This document shows, in pieces, positions 1 through 7,183 of a stretch of DNA of 21,976 nt; position 1 is the stretch's first letter; each line of letters starts with the position of its first letter. The position numbers and the translations under genes are program-made. The DNA is from Blastocatellia bacterium (GTDB taxonomy: Bacteria > Acidobacteriota > Blastocatellia > Chloracidobacteriales > JADJPF01), in contig JAEUQL010000009.1 of the NCBI GenBank assembly GCA_016789295.1, forward strand, positions 1 to 21,976. Direction: 5' to 3'. Below the pieces are notes generated by a model that was not told the origin of the DNA, ran no database searches, and saw only the letters and a program-made list of their open reading frames with translations.

Positions 1-1
1 A

Positions 2-1732
2 AACGGAGCTCAGGGCTCTGTCACGATAGGGGGAGCCGTTTCACCCGCAGGAGGAAACTTTGAAGAGCCTGTGACTCAAGCGACACTAGCTGTTGTAGGT
101 GCGTTCCTTGGACTTTCAAGAGAAAGTGTCTACTTTGTTCGTAAAGCACTAAAAAAATATGTAACTGAACAGATGCAACCAGAAGAGTATGTTGCTCTTG
201 TTAAAACAAGCACAGGTCTTGGTAGCTTGGGTAGTTTCACTAACAATAAAGAATTTCTCTACAGTGTTATAGACAAGATAACTTTCAATCCTTACGGACG
301 TGGAGCACTTCCTGGCATAGAGCAAGTGGGAGCAGATATTGCTAAAGAACGAAATCCTGGAAAAGGAAAACGTGACATCACAAGCCCAGAACTTGAGGCA
401 TTACAACAAGATATATATGCTATTGGTACGTTAGAGGCACTCTACAGCATTACAGCAGCACTTAAACCACTAGCTGGAAAAAAGGCTGTAATTCTGCTAT
501 CAGATGGTTTTGATGCAACTCTTTTAAACTCAAAGGAGAGATATGAAAAGCTTGTAACTTTAGCAAATGCTAGCTCTGTAGTATTTTACAGTATAGATAC
601 CCGTGGCATAGCAGTATTGGATGAAACTGCTGCAGATAGGCTTAGTGTATCAGATACAGGATTTTCTCGCCGTACTTTCTCTTCTATTAGGCCAACTATT
701 TTTAATAATACACAACAAGGGCTTGCTAATTTAGCGGCTGATACTGGAGGTTTTATCATTAGAAGTACAAATGACATAGCTGGTGGTGTTGGTCGAGTTA
801 TGAATGATCTTAGACACTATTACCTGCTAGCATATTCTCCAGAAACAGAGTTAGAAGAGTCTGAATTTACCAAACAGACTTATCGCAAGATTACAGTAAA
901 GGTTAAAAAACCTAATCTTCAACTCAAGTACAGAAAAGGCTATTCTCCATCCAAAGATGAAGGTATTTCGCCCCTACTTTTCAATACTTCAGAAGCAAAG
1001 CTGAAACTACACACCAGTTTTTCTCAAAAAGATGGTAGTGGCTCCATAGCTGCTATCATGTTAATAGATCCAGAAAGTATATTCTTCAGTCAAGAAACAG
1101 AAGATCGAGTCAGTGCAAACATAGGAGTAGCTTTAGAAATCTTATCGGATGCTAGCCAAGTGATAGAACAAACAGTTAGAAATATCACTATTTCTTTTAG
1201 TCAGCAACAGTATGAGCAAGCAAAAAAGCAAGCTTTTGTCTTTCCATTAGAAATACCAGCTTCCAAACCTGGTTATTACCATGTAAAGGCTTCTGTTAAA
1301 GATCTGATCACAGGCAAGACAGGAGCAACTAGCCAATTTTTACAGATTCCTGATTTAAAAAAAGGTGCTCTGTCAATGTCTGGACTTAACATCTCTTCTA
1401 GTGAGCCGATGAGTTCACTCCACAGAAAATTTAAAAATAGTGATGAACTTGACCTGCAATATGAAGTTTACAATCCTAAAACTGATGAACAGAAACATAT
1501 AAAATTAACAACACAGATGTTTCTCTATTGTGATGGAGAGTTGATACACACTGCTGCTGAGGAAAAATTATCTTTAGAAACAGTTAAACAGATACTGCCT
1601 CTGTCTAAAAAGCTCAAATTTGGGAAAGCTCTTCTACCTGGAAACTATCTAGTCCAAATAGTAGTCAAAGATGAAGTAGCGAAAAAATCTGTTAGTCAAT
1701 CGCTAGATATAGAGATTGCAAAGCCAGAATAG
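2..1732 (+). CDS. VWFA-related (Acidobacteriota-type) protein, 5' end missing
   Basis: The frame is open from base 2 with no stop, so the GTG at 71 is probably internal and the true start lies left of the window; 576 codons are visible. Counting from the first visible codon, the von Willebrand A-like fold includes ILLSDGF at about 164-170, followed by a strand ending in YSIDTRG. A TGG-containing segment and YYLLAYSPE come next, near 272-280. This order matches the VWFA-related Acidobacterial domain (TIGR03436 type), usually a secreted or periplasmic protein with an N-terminal signal peptide, which cannot be seen here. The last 280 residues look beta-rich and are not assigned. The ligand and role are unknown. 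The gene converges on the next one with only 21 bases between them and no clear terminator. Confidence 0.82.
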   Translation, partial: NGAQGSVTIGGAVSPAGGNFEEPVTQATLAVVGAFLGLSRESVYFVRKALKKYVTEQMQPEEYVALVKTSTGLGSLGSFTNNKEFLYSVIDKITFNPYGRGALPGIEQVGADIAKERNPGKGKRDITSPELEALQQDIYAIGTLEALYSITAALKPLAGKKAVILLSDGFDATLLNSKERYEKLVTLANASSVVFYSIDTRGIAVLDETAADRLSVSDTGFSRRTFSSIRPTIFNNTQQGLANLAADTGGFIIRSTNDIAGGVGRVMNDLRHYYLLAYSPETELEESEFTKQTYRKITVKVKKPNLQLKYRKGYSPSKDEGISPLLFNTSEAKLKLHTSFSQKDGSGSIAAIMLIDPESIFFSQETEDRVSANIGVALEILSDASQVIEQTVRNITISFSQQQYEQAKKQAFVFPLEIPASKPGYYHVKASVKDLITGKTGATSQFLQIPDLKKGALSMSGLNISSSEPMSSLHRKFKNSDELDLQYEVYNPKTDEQKHIKLTTQMFLYCDGELIHTAAEEKLSLETVKQILPLSKKLKFGKALLPGNYLVQIVVKDEVAKKSVSQSLDIEIAKPE

Positions 1733-1753
1733 AGAAGCAATTTCACAATGGTT

Positions 1754-2191
1754 TTAACTGTTAGCATTATGGTTTAGTGGACTTTGTTCGGGTTTCTTTG
1801 CAGCCAGTTTAGGATTGTAAGTTAAGTCTTTTAAGATTAAGACAAGACCAAGTAGAAAAGGAACTCCACAAAAGATAACTAGTACAAGAAGAGCTAGAGC
1901 TATCAACAGTTCATTAGTACCAGTATTTACTGGAAGGAAAAATATTCCTGTAAAGATTATTACTGCAAATAGTAACAGTGCCGTCAGAGTCCACGCTACA
2001 CCTTCTGATATAACTACTGCTACAAATCCTGTCTTACTTATCAAACGACTTCTTGGCAAGACTGCATCTTTACGATCAAGCATCTTCAGGATAATAGCTA
2101 GGTTAGCCTGACAATTGCGGCAGTAATCTCTACGCTCATTTTCAACTCCACAAGTGGGGCAGTAAAGACTTTTTTTTCCTAATTTAGACAT
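1754..2191 (-). CDS. Zinc-ribbon protein with two membrane segments
   Basis: This 145-residue protein of unknown function begins with a zinc-ribbon-like CPTCG...CRNC pattern (residues 11-33), giving four cysteines placed to bind one metal. Two strongly hydrophobic stretches follow at about 65-87 and 93-117, then a short polar tail. The ribbon probably lies in the cytoplasm, tethered to the inner membrane. It sits 50 bases downstream of the DUF58 gene on the same strand, so it may be the third gene of the moxR cluster, although a possible promoter lies in the gap. No Shine-Dalgarno sequence is visible before its ATG. Small zinc-ribbon membrane proteins are common and diverse, so context is the only functional hint. 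Confidence 0.72.
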   Translation of the reverse strand: MSKLGKKSLYCPTCGVENERRDYCRNCQANLAIILKMLDRKDAVLPRSRLISKTGFVAVVISEGVAWTLTALLLFAVIIFTGIFFLPVNTGTNELLIALALLVLVIFCGVPFLLGLVLILKDLTYNPKLAAKKPEQSPLNHNANS

Positions 2192-2201
2192 AACAAGATC
2201 T

Positions 2202-2229
2202 ACTATACCACTACAGATTGAATTCGCAA
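2202..2229 (-). promoter_or_regulatory. Possible promoter of the zinc-ribbon gene
   Basis: On the minus strand TTGCGA (2224-2229) and TATAGT (2202-2207) are separated by 16 bases. The predicted transcript would begin only a few bases before the ATG at 2191, which has no Shine-Dalgarno, so a leaderless message is possible. The -35 matches four of six consensus bases. Confidence 0.35.
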
Positions 2230-2241
2230 GCTCAAGTTTTA

Positions 2242-3150
2242 CTAAAAATGGCTAGATCTCATAGCAAATAGTCTTCGAAGCCCTGCTTCATACGGCTCAT
2301 CAGTGTAGAGAGAAACATAATCGATAGAAAGCTTTCCAAACAGTTTTGCTAACTCTGCCTGTTGGGTCTGTAAAGTAGATTGAAATATTTGACGAAAATC
2401 TTGGCTACTGCTGTCAACCATAACAGTCTCTCCAGTCTCAGTGTCCTCTATTTCTATCATCCCAGCGACAGGAATATCCTTTTCTCTCTTATCAGAAAGG
2501 TTGATAGCAACTATGTCGTGTCTGCGACTTGCAATTTTTAAGGGATTTTCGAAATTAGGAGATAAGAAGTCAGAGACAAGAAAAAGGATGGCTGGACGAG
2601 GTAGTACACGGTTTAAGTAGTTTAATGCACTGGCAATATCCGTTCTTCTGCTAACTGGCTCTGTAAGCATCAAGTCACGAACTATTCTAAGAGCATGCCG
2701 TGTTCCTCTCTCTGGTGCAACATAACATTCAACTTGATCAGTAAAGAGCAACAATCCTACACGGTCATTATTTGTTGCGGCAGCAAAACCTAAAATACAA
2801 CATATTTCTGCTGCTATCTCACGTTTTGTTCTGTCAACAGAAGTAAAATAGCCTGAACGAGAAAGGTCTACTACTAGAATCACTGTCTGTTCGCGCTCTT
2901 CAATATGCTTTTTGATGTAGAGTTCACCAGTGCGTGCCGATACATTCCAATCAATCAGACGCACATCATCTCCAGGTGTGTACGGGCGCACCTCGTCAAA
3001 CTCCATTCCACGACCACGAAAGACACTTCGATACTCGCCAGCAAAGCCAGTATGTATCAACTTTTTGCTATGAATCTCAAAAAGTTTTATCTTTTTGGCA
3101 AGCTCTGCTGGAAGTGAAACAGCCTTCTTTCTGCCTTGCTCTACTACCAT
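2242..3150 (-). CDS. DUF58 / von Willebrand A-like protein, MoxR partner
   Basis: This 302-residue protein carries the DUF58 signature: FRGRGMEFDEVRPYTPGDD around 44-62, then the IDW motif at 66-68. A following hydrophobic strand ends in DLSRSG (95-100), a DxSxS arrangement like the metal-binding site of vWA domains. DUF58 proteins are nearly always encoded beside a MoxR AAA+ ATPase and are thought to be its partner or adaptor in chaperone-like maturation of cell-envelope or metalloenzyme targets. Here moxR lies directly upstream with 6 bases between them, so the two are surely cotranscribed. The target is unknown. No membrane segment or Shine-Dalgarno is evident, so translation may be coupled to moxR. 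Confidence 0.9.
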   Translation of the reverse strand: MVVEQGRKKAVSLPAELAKKIKLFEIHSKKLIHTGFAGEYRSVFRGRGMEFDEVRPYTPGDDVRLIDWNVSARTGELYIKKHIEEREQTVILVVDLSRSGYFTSVDRTKREIAAEICCILGFAAATNNDRVGLLLFTDQVECYVAPERGTRHALRIVRDLMLTEPVSRRTDIASALNYLNRVLPRPAILFLVSDFLSPNFENPLKIASRRHDIVAINLSDKREKDIPVAGMIEIEDTETGETVMVDSSSQDFRQIFQSTLQTQQAELAKLFGKLSIDYVSLYTDEPYEAGLRRLFAMRSSHF

Positions 3151-3156
3151 TATGTT

Positions 3157-4176
3157 CTAAGGTACTGGTATACGTTCAAGTATACGTCTAATGAGATCAT
3201 CTGAAGAAACGTCCTCGGCTTCAGCTTCATAAGTAAGCATCAGACGATGGCGCAACACATCTGAGGCAATAGCTTTTACATCATCTGGTACGACGTAGGC
3301 TCTACCTTTAATATAAGCAAAAGCTTTAGCAGCAATTATTAGATAGATAGTTGCTCTAGGAGATGCACCAAATCTAACTAATGATTTTATTTCATCAAGC
3401 TTAAATGCAGACGGGTTTCTTGTTGCTTGAACCATATCCAAGCAGTAGTCTTTCAGACGTTCGTCAATATAGATCTGCCCAACAGTTGAGCGTATTTTCT
3501 GAAGGTCTTCAAGAGAGACCACTTTCAAAACCTCAATATTAACGGCTGAAGCTGACTCTCCTTTTGATTCAGTTTTCGTTGTTAGCCTATCAACCATCTC
3601 TCGTTCTTCTTTGCGTGTTGGATAACTAACAATAACTTTCAGCATAAACCGGTCAACTTGTGCTTCTGGCAGTGGATATGTACCTTCTTGCTCTATAGGA
3701 TTTTGTGTTGCAAGTACTAAAAAAGGTTCTGGCAGTTTATAGCTCTTCTCTCCTATGGTAACTTGACGTTCCTGCATAGCTTCAAGAAGAGCACTCTGGA
3801 CTTTGGCAGGAGCACGGTTTATCTCATCTGCAAGGATTATATTTGCAAATAGAGGCCCAAGCTTTGGGACAAAATCACCTGTCTTTTGATTGTATATCAG
3901 AGTACCTATTAGATCGGCTGGCAAAAGGTCAGGTGTAAACTGTATACGCCTAAAATGTAGATCCAAACACTCGGCAAGCGTGCGTATCGTCAAAGTTTTT
4001 GCTAATCCTGGAACACCTTCTAAAAGTATGTGCCCACCTGTAAGAAGTCCTATCAAAAGACGATCTACTAAAGTAGCCTGTCCAACAAGCCGTTTTCTTA
4101 GCTCAGTGACAAGTGTTGTCAGAATTACAGACTGCTCTTTTACTAAATTACTAAGCTGGTTAAGTTCTGTTGACAT
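3157..4176 (-). CDS. MoxR-family AAA+ ATPase
   Basis: This 339-residue protein is a full-length MoxR ATPase. It shows Walker A GVPGLAKT at 54-61, Walker B IILADE at 113-118, sensor 1 ATQNP at 156-160, and the family's EAQVDRF segment at 171-177. The C-terminal lid domain contains the SPRAT motif. MoxR proteins are hexameric ATPases that work with vWA/DUF58 partners to mature or insert cofactors into other proteins. The DUF58 gene follows after 6 bases. The larger version of this cluster usually adds Bat-type vWA, transglutaminase or TPR genes; here only a zinc-ribbon membrane protein follows. There is no convincing Shine-Dalgarno before the ATG. Confidence 0.95.
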   Translation of the reverse strand: MSTELNQLSNLVKEQSVILTTLVTELRKRLVGQATLVDRLLIGLLTGGHILLEGVPGLAKTLTIRTLAECLDLHFRRIQFTPDLLPADLIGTLIYNQKTGDFVPKLGPLFANIILADEINRAPAKVQSALLEAMQERQVTIGEKSYKLPEPFLVLATQNPIEQEGTYPLPEAQVDRFMLKVIVSYPTRKEEREMVDRLTTKTESKGESASAVNIEVLKVVSLEDLQKIRSTVGQIYIDERLKDYCLDMVQATRNPSAFKLDEIKSLVRFGASPRATIYLIIAAKAFAYIKGRAYVVPDDVKAIASDVLRHRLMLTYEAEAEDVSSDDLIRRILERIPVP

Positions 4177-4211
4177 ATAGATTTTAATTACCCGGCTCTC
4201 TCATAAAAACT

Positions 4212-4240
4212 ATACTATTTTTACATTTTTACACGATCAA
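4212..4240 (-). promoter_or_regulatory. Candidate promoter for moxR cluster
   Basis: Minus-strand TTGATC (4235-4240) and TAGTAT (4212-4217) lie 17 bases apart. Each matches four of six sigma70 consensus bases, 36 bases upstream of the moxR ATG. The AT-rich background makes chance matches likely. Confidence 0.3.
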
Positions 4241-4413
4241 TTTTTTAATTTTAGAATGATAATGCATTGCCTGCTTTCAATTCTACCTCGCATTGACCCG
4301 CAAAATGGTCGTACTTTTGCTTGCTTACCTGTTCTCAATTTTTTCAGTCCACCATTAACCCAATCCACATTTTCTTGCTACTCCAAAAATTTTTGTATTT
4401 TTGTGAACCTTTT

Positions 4414-4442
4414 TTTACGAATTTTGGGCGATAGCTTATAGG
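4414..4442 (+). promoter_or_regulatory. Candidate promoter for the small gene at 4489
   Basis: TTTACG (4414-4419) and TATAGG (4437-4442) are spaced by 17 bases, each with four of six consensus matches. The predicted leader of about 40 bases ends in a good Shine-Dalgarno, AGGAG at 4479-4483, five bases before the ATG. Confidence 0.35.
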
Positions 4443-4488
4443 AAATATACAAGTAGCTCTTGTGTAAAAATATTTTATAGGAGATGTT

Positions 4489-4809
4489 ATGCCATTTATC
4501 AAAAAATTAGACCGCTATGACGCTTTCTTATATCCTAGTCAAGACAAGCAGAGTGGACGCATCAACCTCTACTGTCAAGATCACAAACTTTACCTGCTCT
4601 TTCTTGATCCTTCTACACCCTCTTCACCCAACTCTTTCAATCCAGCTACAAAGATAGGTGTTGCACATCAGCCCTTTAGCCAGTATCAACATTTTTTGGA
4701 TCTTGTTCGTAATGAAAAGCCTATCTCTGTAACCTTTAGACCTGAAGATGCACCACCAACATTCGTTGTCTTCTGTGCAGGTGAAACTCCTGGAGAAGGT
4801 GAAATGTAG
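4489..4809 (+). CDS. Small hypothetical protein, 106 residues
   Basis: I do not recognise this protein. It is soluble, with no signal peptide or membrane segment. It is rich in Pro, Phe and Tyr in the middle and acidic at the C-terminal end. The gene is well supported: AGGAG lies five bases before the ATG, a candidate promoter sits upstream, and a strong intrinsic terminator begins six bases after the stop, which makes it a self-contained single-gene unit. The alternation of short hydrophobic strands (LYLLFL, ISVTF, TFVVF) suggests a small beta or alpha/beta fold. It has no functional link to its neighbours, which run in the opposite direction on both sides. Confidence 0.75.
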   Translation: MPFIKKLDRYDAFLYPSQDKQSGRINLYCQDHKLYLLFLDPSTPSSPNSFNPATKIGVAHQPFSQYQHFLDLVRNEKPISVTFRPEDAPPTFVVFCAGETPGEGEM

Positions 4810-4814
4810 CTCAT

Positions 4815-4846
4815 AAAGGGGGCTTTAGTTAAAGCCTCCTTTTTTT
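4815..4846 (+). terminator. Rho-independent terminator after the small gene
   Basis: AAAGGGGGCTTT (4815-4826) pairs with AAAGCCTCCTTT (4831-4842) across an AGTT loop, with one G-T wobble, and the T run continues to 4846. It lies between two convergent genes; the T run supports rightward termination. Confidence 0.9.
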
Positions 4847-4849
4847 GAA

Positions 4850-5233
4850 CTACTTAAAGAGAGCACCTGGAGTGTAACGCTCTTGTCCCATCAGTCTCTC
4901 CACATTCATTTTTACTCCACCAAAGTCTTCTATGCCGTGAAATTCTAAAGATCTACCATTTGTGAGTAAGATTTTTAAGGCTGGGCGAGCTAACAGATAG
5001 TACCAAGACTTTGTTTCGATGCATCCTAACACACCTCTTAGATCTATTTCTATCACAGGTTGTTGACTTGATTTGTTCCATGAGAACCAAAAAAATCGAT
5101 GATTGGTAACCAGAAGTAGCCCGCTTTCCCACCAAGCTCGCTCTGCTTTTGTACGCAAAATCTCAAACTCGCCTGGATTGAAGTTGATGTCTACTTCTTT
5201 GTCTATCTTGAAAAATCTTTTCAAAGCTCCCAT
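4850..5233 (-). CDS. Small PH/GRAM-like domain protein
   Basis: This 127-residue soluble protein has the pattern of a GRAM or bacterial PH-like fold. A strand-turn segment LLVTNHRFFWFSW lies near 40-52, followed by IEIDLRGVLGCIE near 61-73 and ALKILLTNGRSLEF near 85-98, then a C-terminal helix. The 'lets you see it in this form, then a conversion step, then a specific strand' arrangement is the usual GRAM order, but I infer the family by pattern only. Such domains often bind lipids or proteins at membranes; the role here is unknown. Its ATG lies three bases after the moaA stop (TAG TAG ATG), so it is almost certainly translated from the ribA-moaA message. Confidence 0.68.
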   Translation of the reverse strand: MGALKRFFKIDKEVDINFNPGEFEILRTKAERAWWESGLLLVTNHRFFWFSWNKSSQQPVIEIDLRGVLGCIETKSWYYLLARPALKILLTNGRSLEFHGIEDFGGVKMNVERLMGQERYTPGALFK

Positions 5234-5236
5234 CTA

Positions 5237-6247
5237 CTAGCCGCCTATACAGGACATTGTACGTTCTGGGGGAATAAAATCTGGTTCGTTTATACGATGT
5301 CCAGCCTCTTTTTTCAGTACTGCTTCAGCAATGAAGTCTACTATATCTGTCCGATTTGCTCCATTTCTTAGAAGATCGCGCAGGTTATGTTCGTTGAGGG
5401 AAAAAAGGCAGGTTCGGATCTGCCCATCTGCTGTAAGCCTTATGCGGCTGCAGGCTCCACAGAAAGGCTCTGTTACAGGAGCAATGATCCCTATTTCACC
5501 TGCAGTTCCATCAGCAAAACCATACCTTCTAGCTGTCTCACTCTTGTGGTTGGGGTGTAAAGGAACTAGGGGATAATGCTCATTTATCTGCTCATATATC
5601 TCTTTTCCTGACACAACCATTTCTCGTCGCCATTCACCAGGGCCATCGAGAGGCATGTATTCTATATACCTAGCAACTAAACCGTACTTACGAGCAAATG
5701 TTGCAAAATCGACTATCTCTAAGTCATTTATTCCACGCATCACCACCATGTTTACTTTGATTGGTGTTAAATTGTATTTGCGAGCAGCTTCTATTCCTGC
5801 CAGTACTCTATCAAGAGCGTTAACCTTCGTTAGAAGCTCAAAAGATCTAGGTCTGAGTGAGTCGATGCTGATACTAACGCGCTTCAGTCCAGCTTTACTA
5901 AGTTTTTCTGCAAATTCCGGAAGGAAATAAGCATTTGTAGTCATAGCAAGGTCTTCAATGCCTGGAATCTTTGCTAGTGATTCAATAAATCTGACTACTC
6001 CCCGACGTAGTAAAGGTTCTCCACCCGTTACTCTTATTTTAGTAATGCCAAGAGAAACAAAGACCTCTGTCAAAAAGGTAAGTTCTTCATAAGAAAGAAT
6101 TTCGGACTTCTGTTTCCATTTTACTCCAGTTTCTGGCATACAGTAGATACATCTAAAATTGCAGCGATCTGTAATAGATATTCTCAGATCCCTTATTGCC
6201 CTACCGTAACTGTCTTTCAAACTATTTTGACCCAAAATTGGAAGCAT
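5237..6247 (-). CDS. moaA: GTP 3',8-cyclase MoaA (molybdenum cofactor)
   Basis: This 336-residue radical SAM enzyme converts GTP to 3',8-cyclo-7,8-dihydro-GTP, the first step of molybdopterin synthesis in the cytoplasm. The SAM-binding [4Fe-4S] cluster cysteines are C29, C33 and C36 (CNFRCIYC), with TGGEP at 74-78. The second cluster, which binds substrate, uses C263, C266 and C280. The protein ends in the conserved Gly-Gly pair needed for catalysis. GAGGG lies three bases before the ATG. It follows ribA by 25 bases and precedes the GRAM-like gene by three. No other moa or moe gene is in the window, so the rest of the pathway must be elsewhere. Confidence 0.97.
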   Translation of the reverse strand: MLPILGQNSLKDSYGRAIRDLRISITDRCNFRCIYCMPETGVKWKQKSEILSYEELTFLTEVFVSLGITKIRVTGGEPLLRRGVVRFIESLAKIPGIEDLAMTTNAYFLPEFAEKLSKAGLKRVSISIDSLRPRSFELLTKVNALDRVLAGIEAARKYNLTPIKVNMVVMRGINDLEIVDFATFARKYGLVARYIEYMPLDGPGEWRREMVVSGKEIYEQINEHYPLVPLHPNHKSETARRYGFADGTAGEIGIIAPVTEPFCGACSRIRLTADGQIRTCLFSLNEHNLRDLLRNGANRTDIVDFIAEAVLKKEAGHRINEPDFIPPERTMSCIGG

Positions 6248-6272
6248 ATGCCCTCGATATTCCCAAACAAAA

Positions 6273-6914
6273 CTAGATAGTTGAAAGAAGGTGTCCCATC
6301 TTCTCTTTTTTGATCTTTAGATAGTCATGAGCAGGCTCGACATCCTCTACTTCTACTTCTATTGGTACACGTTCTACTGTAGTAATGCCAGAAGACTGCA
6401 AAGCTGCCACTTTGTCAGGGTTGTTCGACATCAACTGAACGTGGCCTATTCCATAAAGTTTCAAGATGTCGGCACATTGATCGTAGCTTCTTTCATCAAC
6501 TTCAAAACCGAGCCTGAGATTTGCTTCCACAGTATCGGCACCCTGATCTTGCAGTGCATAAGCACGGATCTTGTTTATTATGCCTATTCCTCTACCCTCT
6601 TGTGGTTGGTAAATAATTATTCCCCTGCCAACCGATTCTACTCTCTTCATTGCTGCGTGAAGTTGGCGGCCACAATCACACTTGATAGAATGGAAAACAT
6701 CACCAGTCAAACATTGTGAATGAATTCTAACAAGAGTTGGAGTATCACTGACTGCTTCACCTTCTTCCAAAAGACGTATATCTCCTTTGAGCAACACTAC
6801 AAATTCTTCATTGGTAGTCTTGCTTCTGACTCCTGCTATACGAAAAAGTCCAACTTCGGTAGGGAGGGCTGCTTCTGCAACAAATTCGACGGTTGAAGTA
6901 TTAAGTTCTAACAT
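6273..6914 (-). CDS. ribA: GTP cyclohydrolase II
   Basis: This 213-residue enzyme opens GTP to the 2,5-diamino-6-ribosylamino-pyrimidinone phosphate that starts riboflavin synthesis, releasing formate and pyrophosphate. The zinc ligands C68, C79 and C81 have the spacing known for E. coli RibA. The active-site loop QEGRGIG is at 105-111, followed by the family block NKIRAYALQDQGADTVEAN and the C-terminal KMGHLL. It is a stand-alone RibA without the RibB half found in many bifunctional proteins. It leads a leftward unit with moaA, pairing two GTP-consuming cofactor enzymes. No FMN riboswitch pattern is visible upstream and no Shine-Dalgarno is evident. Confidence 0.97.
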   Translation of the reverse strand: MLELNTSTVEFVAEAALPTEVGLFRIAGVRSKTTNEEFVVLLKGDIRLLEEGEAVSDTPTLVRIHSQCLTGDVFHSIKCDCGRQLHAAMKRVESVGRGIIIYQPQEGRGIGIINKIRAYALQDQGADTVEANLRLGFEVDERSYDQCADILKLYGIGHVQLMSNNPDKVAALQSSGITTVERVPIEVEVEDVEPAHDYLKIKKEKMGHLLSTI

Positions 6915-6932
6915 AAATATTTTTCTTAAACC

Positions 6933-6971
6933 TGACCTATTTAGGTCTGTTTTGGTTAGATCTGTCTTTGG
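6933..6971. repeat. Palindrome and tandem imperfect repeat upstream of ribA
   Basis: GACCTA-TT-TAGGTC (6933-6946) is a perfect 6-bp inverted repeat starting 19 bases from the ribA start. Overlapping it, two adjacent copies of a 15-16 base unit begin with TTAGGTCTGT (6941) and TTAGATCTGT (6956), and both end in TTTGG. This could be an operator, but the role is not shown. Confidence 0.45.
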
Positions 6972-7110
6972 GCAGTTGCTTCGATCCGTGACTGCTCTCT
7001 TGACTGAAACTAACAGATTACTATTTTTGAAACAATTTTGTTTAGAAATTCTATTTTCTCGACTATTTTACTGTCAAGCAGAGGCAAGATAGACAATACA
7101 ACTGATAACC

Positions 7111-7139
7111 TTGACAAGATAGTAAAAAAAGGCTACCTT
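7111..7139 (+). promoter_or_regulatory. Candidate promoter for the ffh cluster
   Basis: A perfect TTGACA (7111-7116) is followed after 17 bases by TACCTT (7134-7139), a poor -10. The position, about 45 bases before the ffh ATG, is suitable. A second option is TTGACT (7000-7005) with TATTTT (7022-7027). Confidence 0.35.
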
Positions 7140-7183
7140 GCAGTTTTCTTTTCTTAACTAATCCAAATAGAGTGGTGGCGAGC

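Larger units (their letters stand above)
4177..4488. other. AT-rich divergent intergenic region
   Basis: This 312-base gap between the leftward moxR and the rightward small gene at 4489 has many A and T runs. A 61-codon open frame at 4256-4441 has low-complexity composition, no Shine-Dalgarno and no recognisable family, so I do not call it a gene. The gap holds one weak candidate promoter per side, listed separately. Confidence 0.6.

Noticed and set aside
4256..4441. 61-codon rightward frame in the AT-rich gap
   Set aside because: It has no Shine-Dalgarno, a low-complexity composition and no recognisable motif; it overlaps the region where the moxR promoter is expected.
6327..6719. 130-codon rightward frame inside ribA
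   Set aside because: It is antisense to conserved GTP cyclohydrolase II motifs, with no Shine-Dalgarno or family match.
6966..6994. tRNA-like TTCGATCC in the ribA-ffh gap
   Set aside because: The flanking bases do not form a T stem and no acceptor or anticodon arm can be drawn.
6915..7171. FMN riboswitch upstream of ribA
   Set aside because: The conserved FMN-element segments are not visible on the ribA strand.
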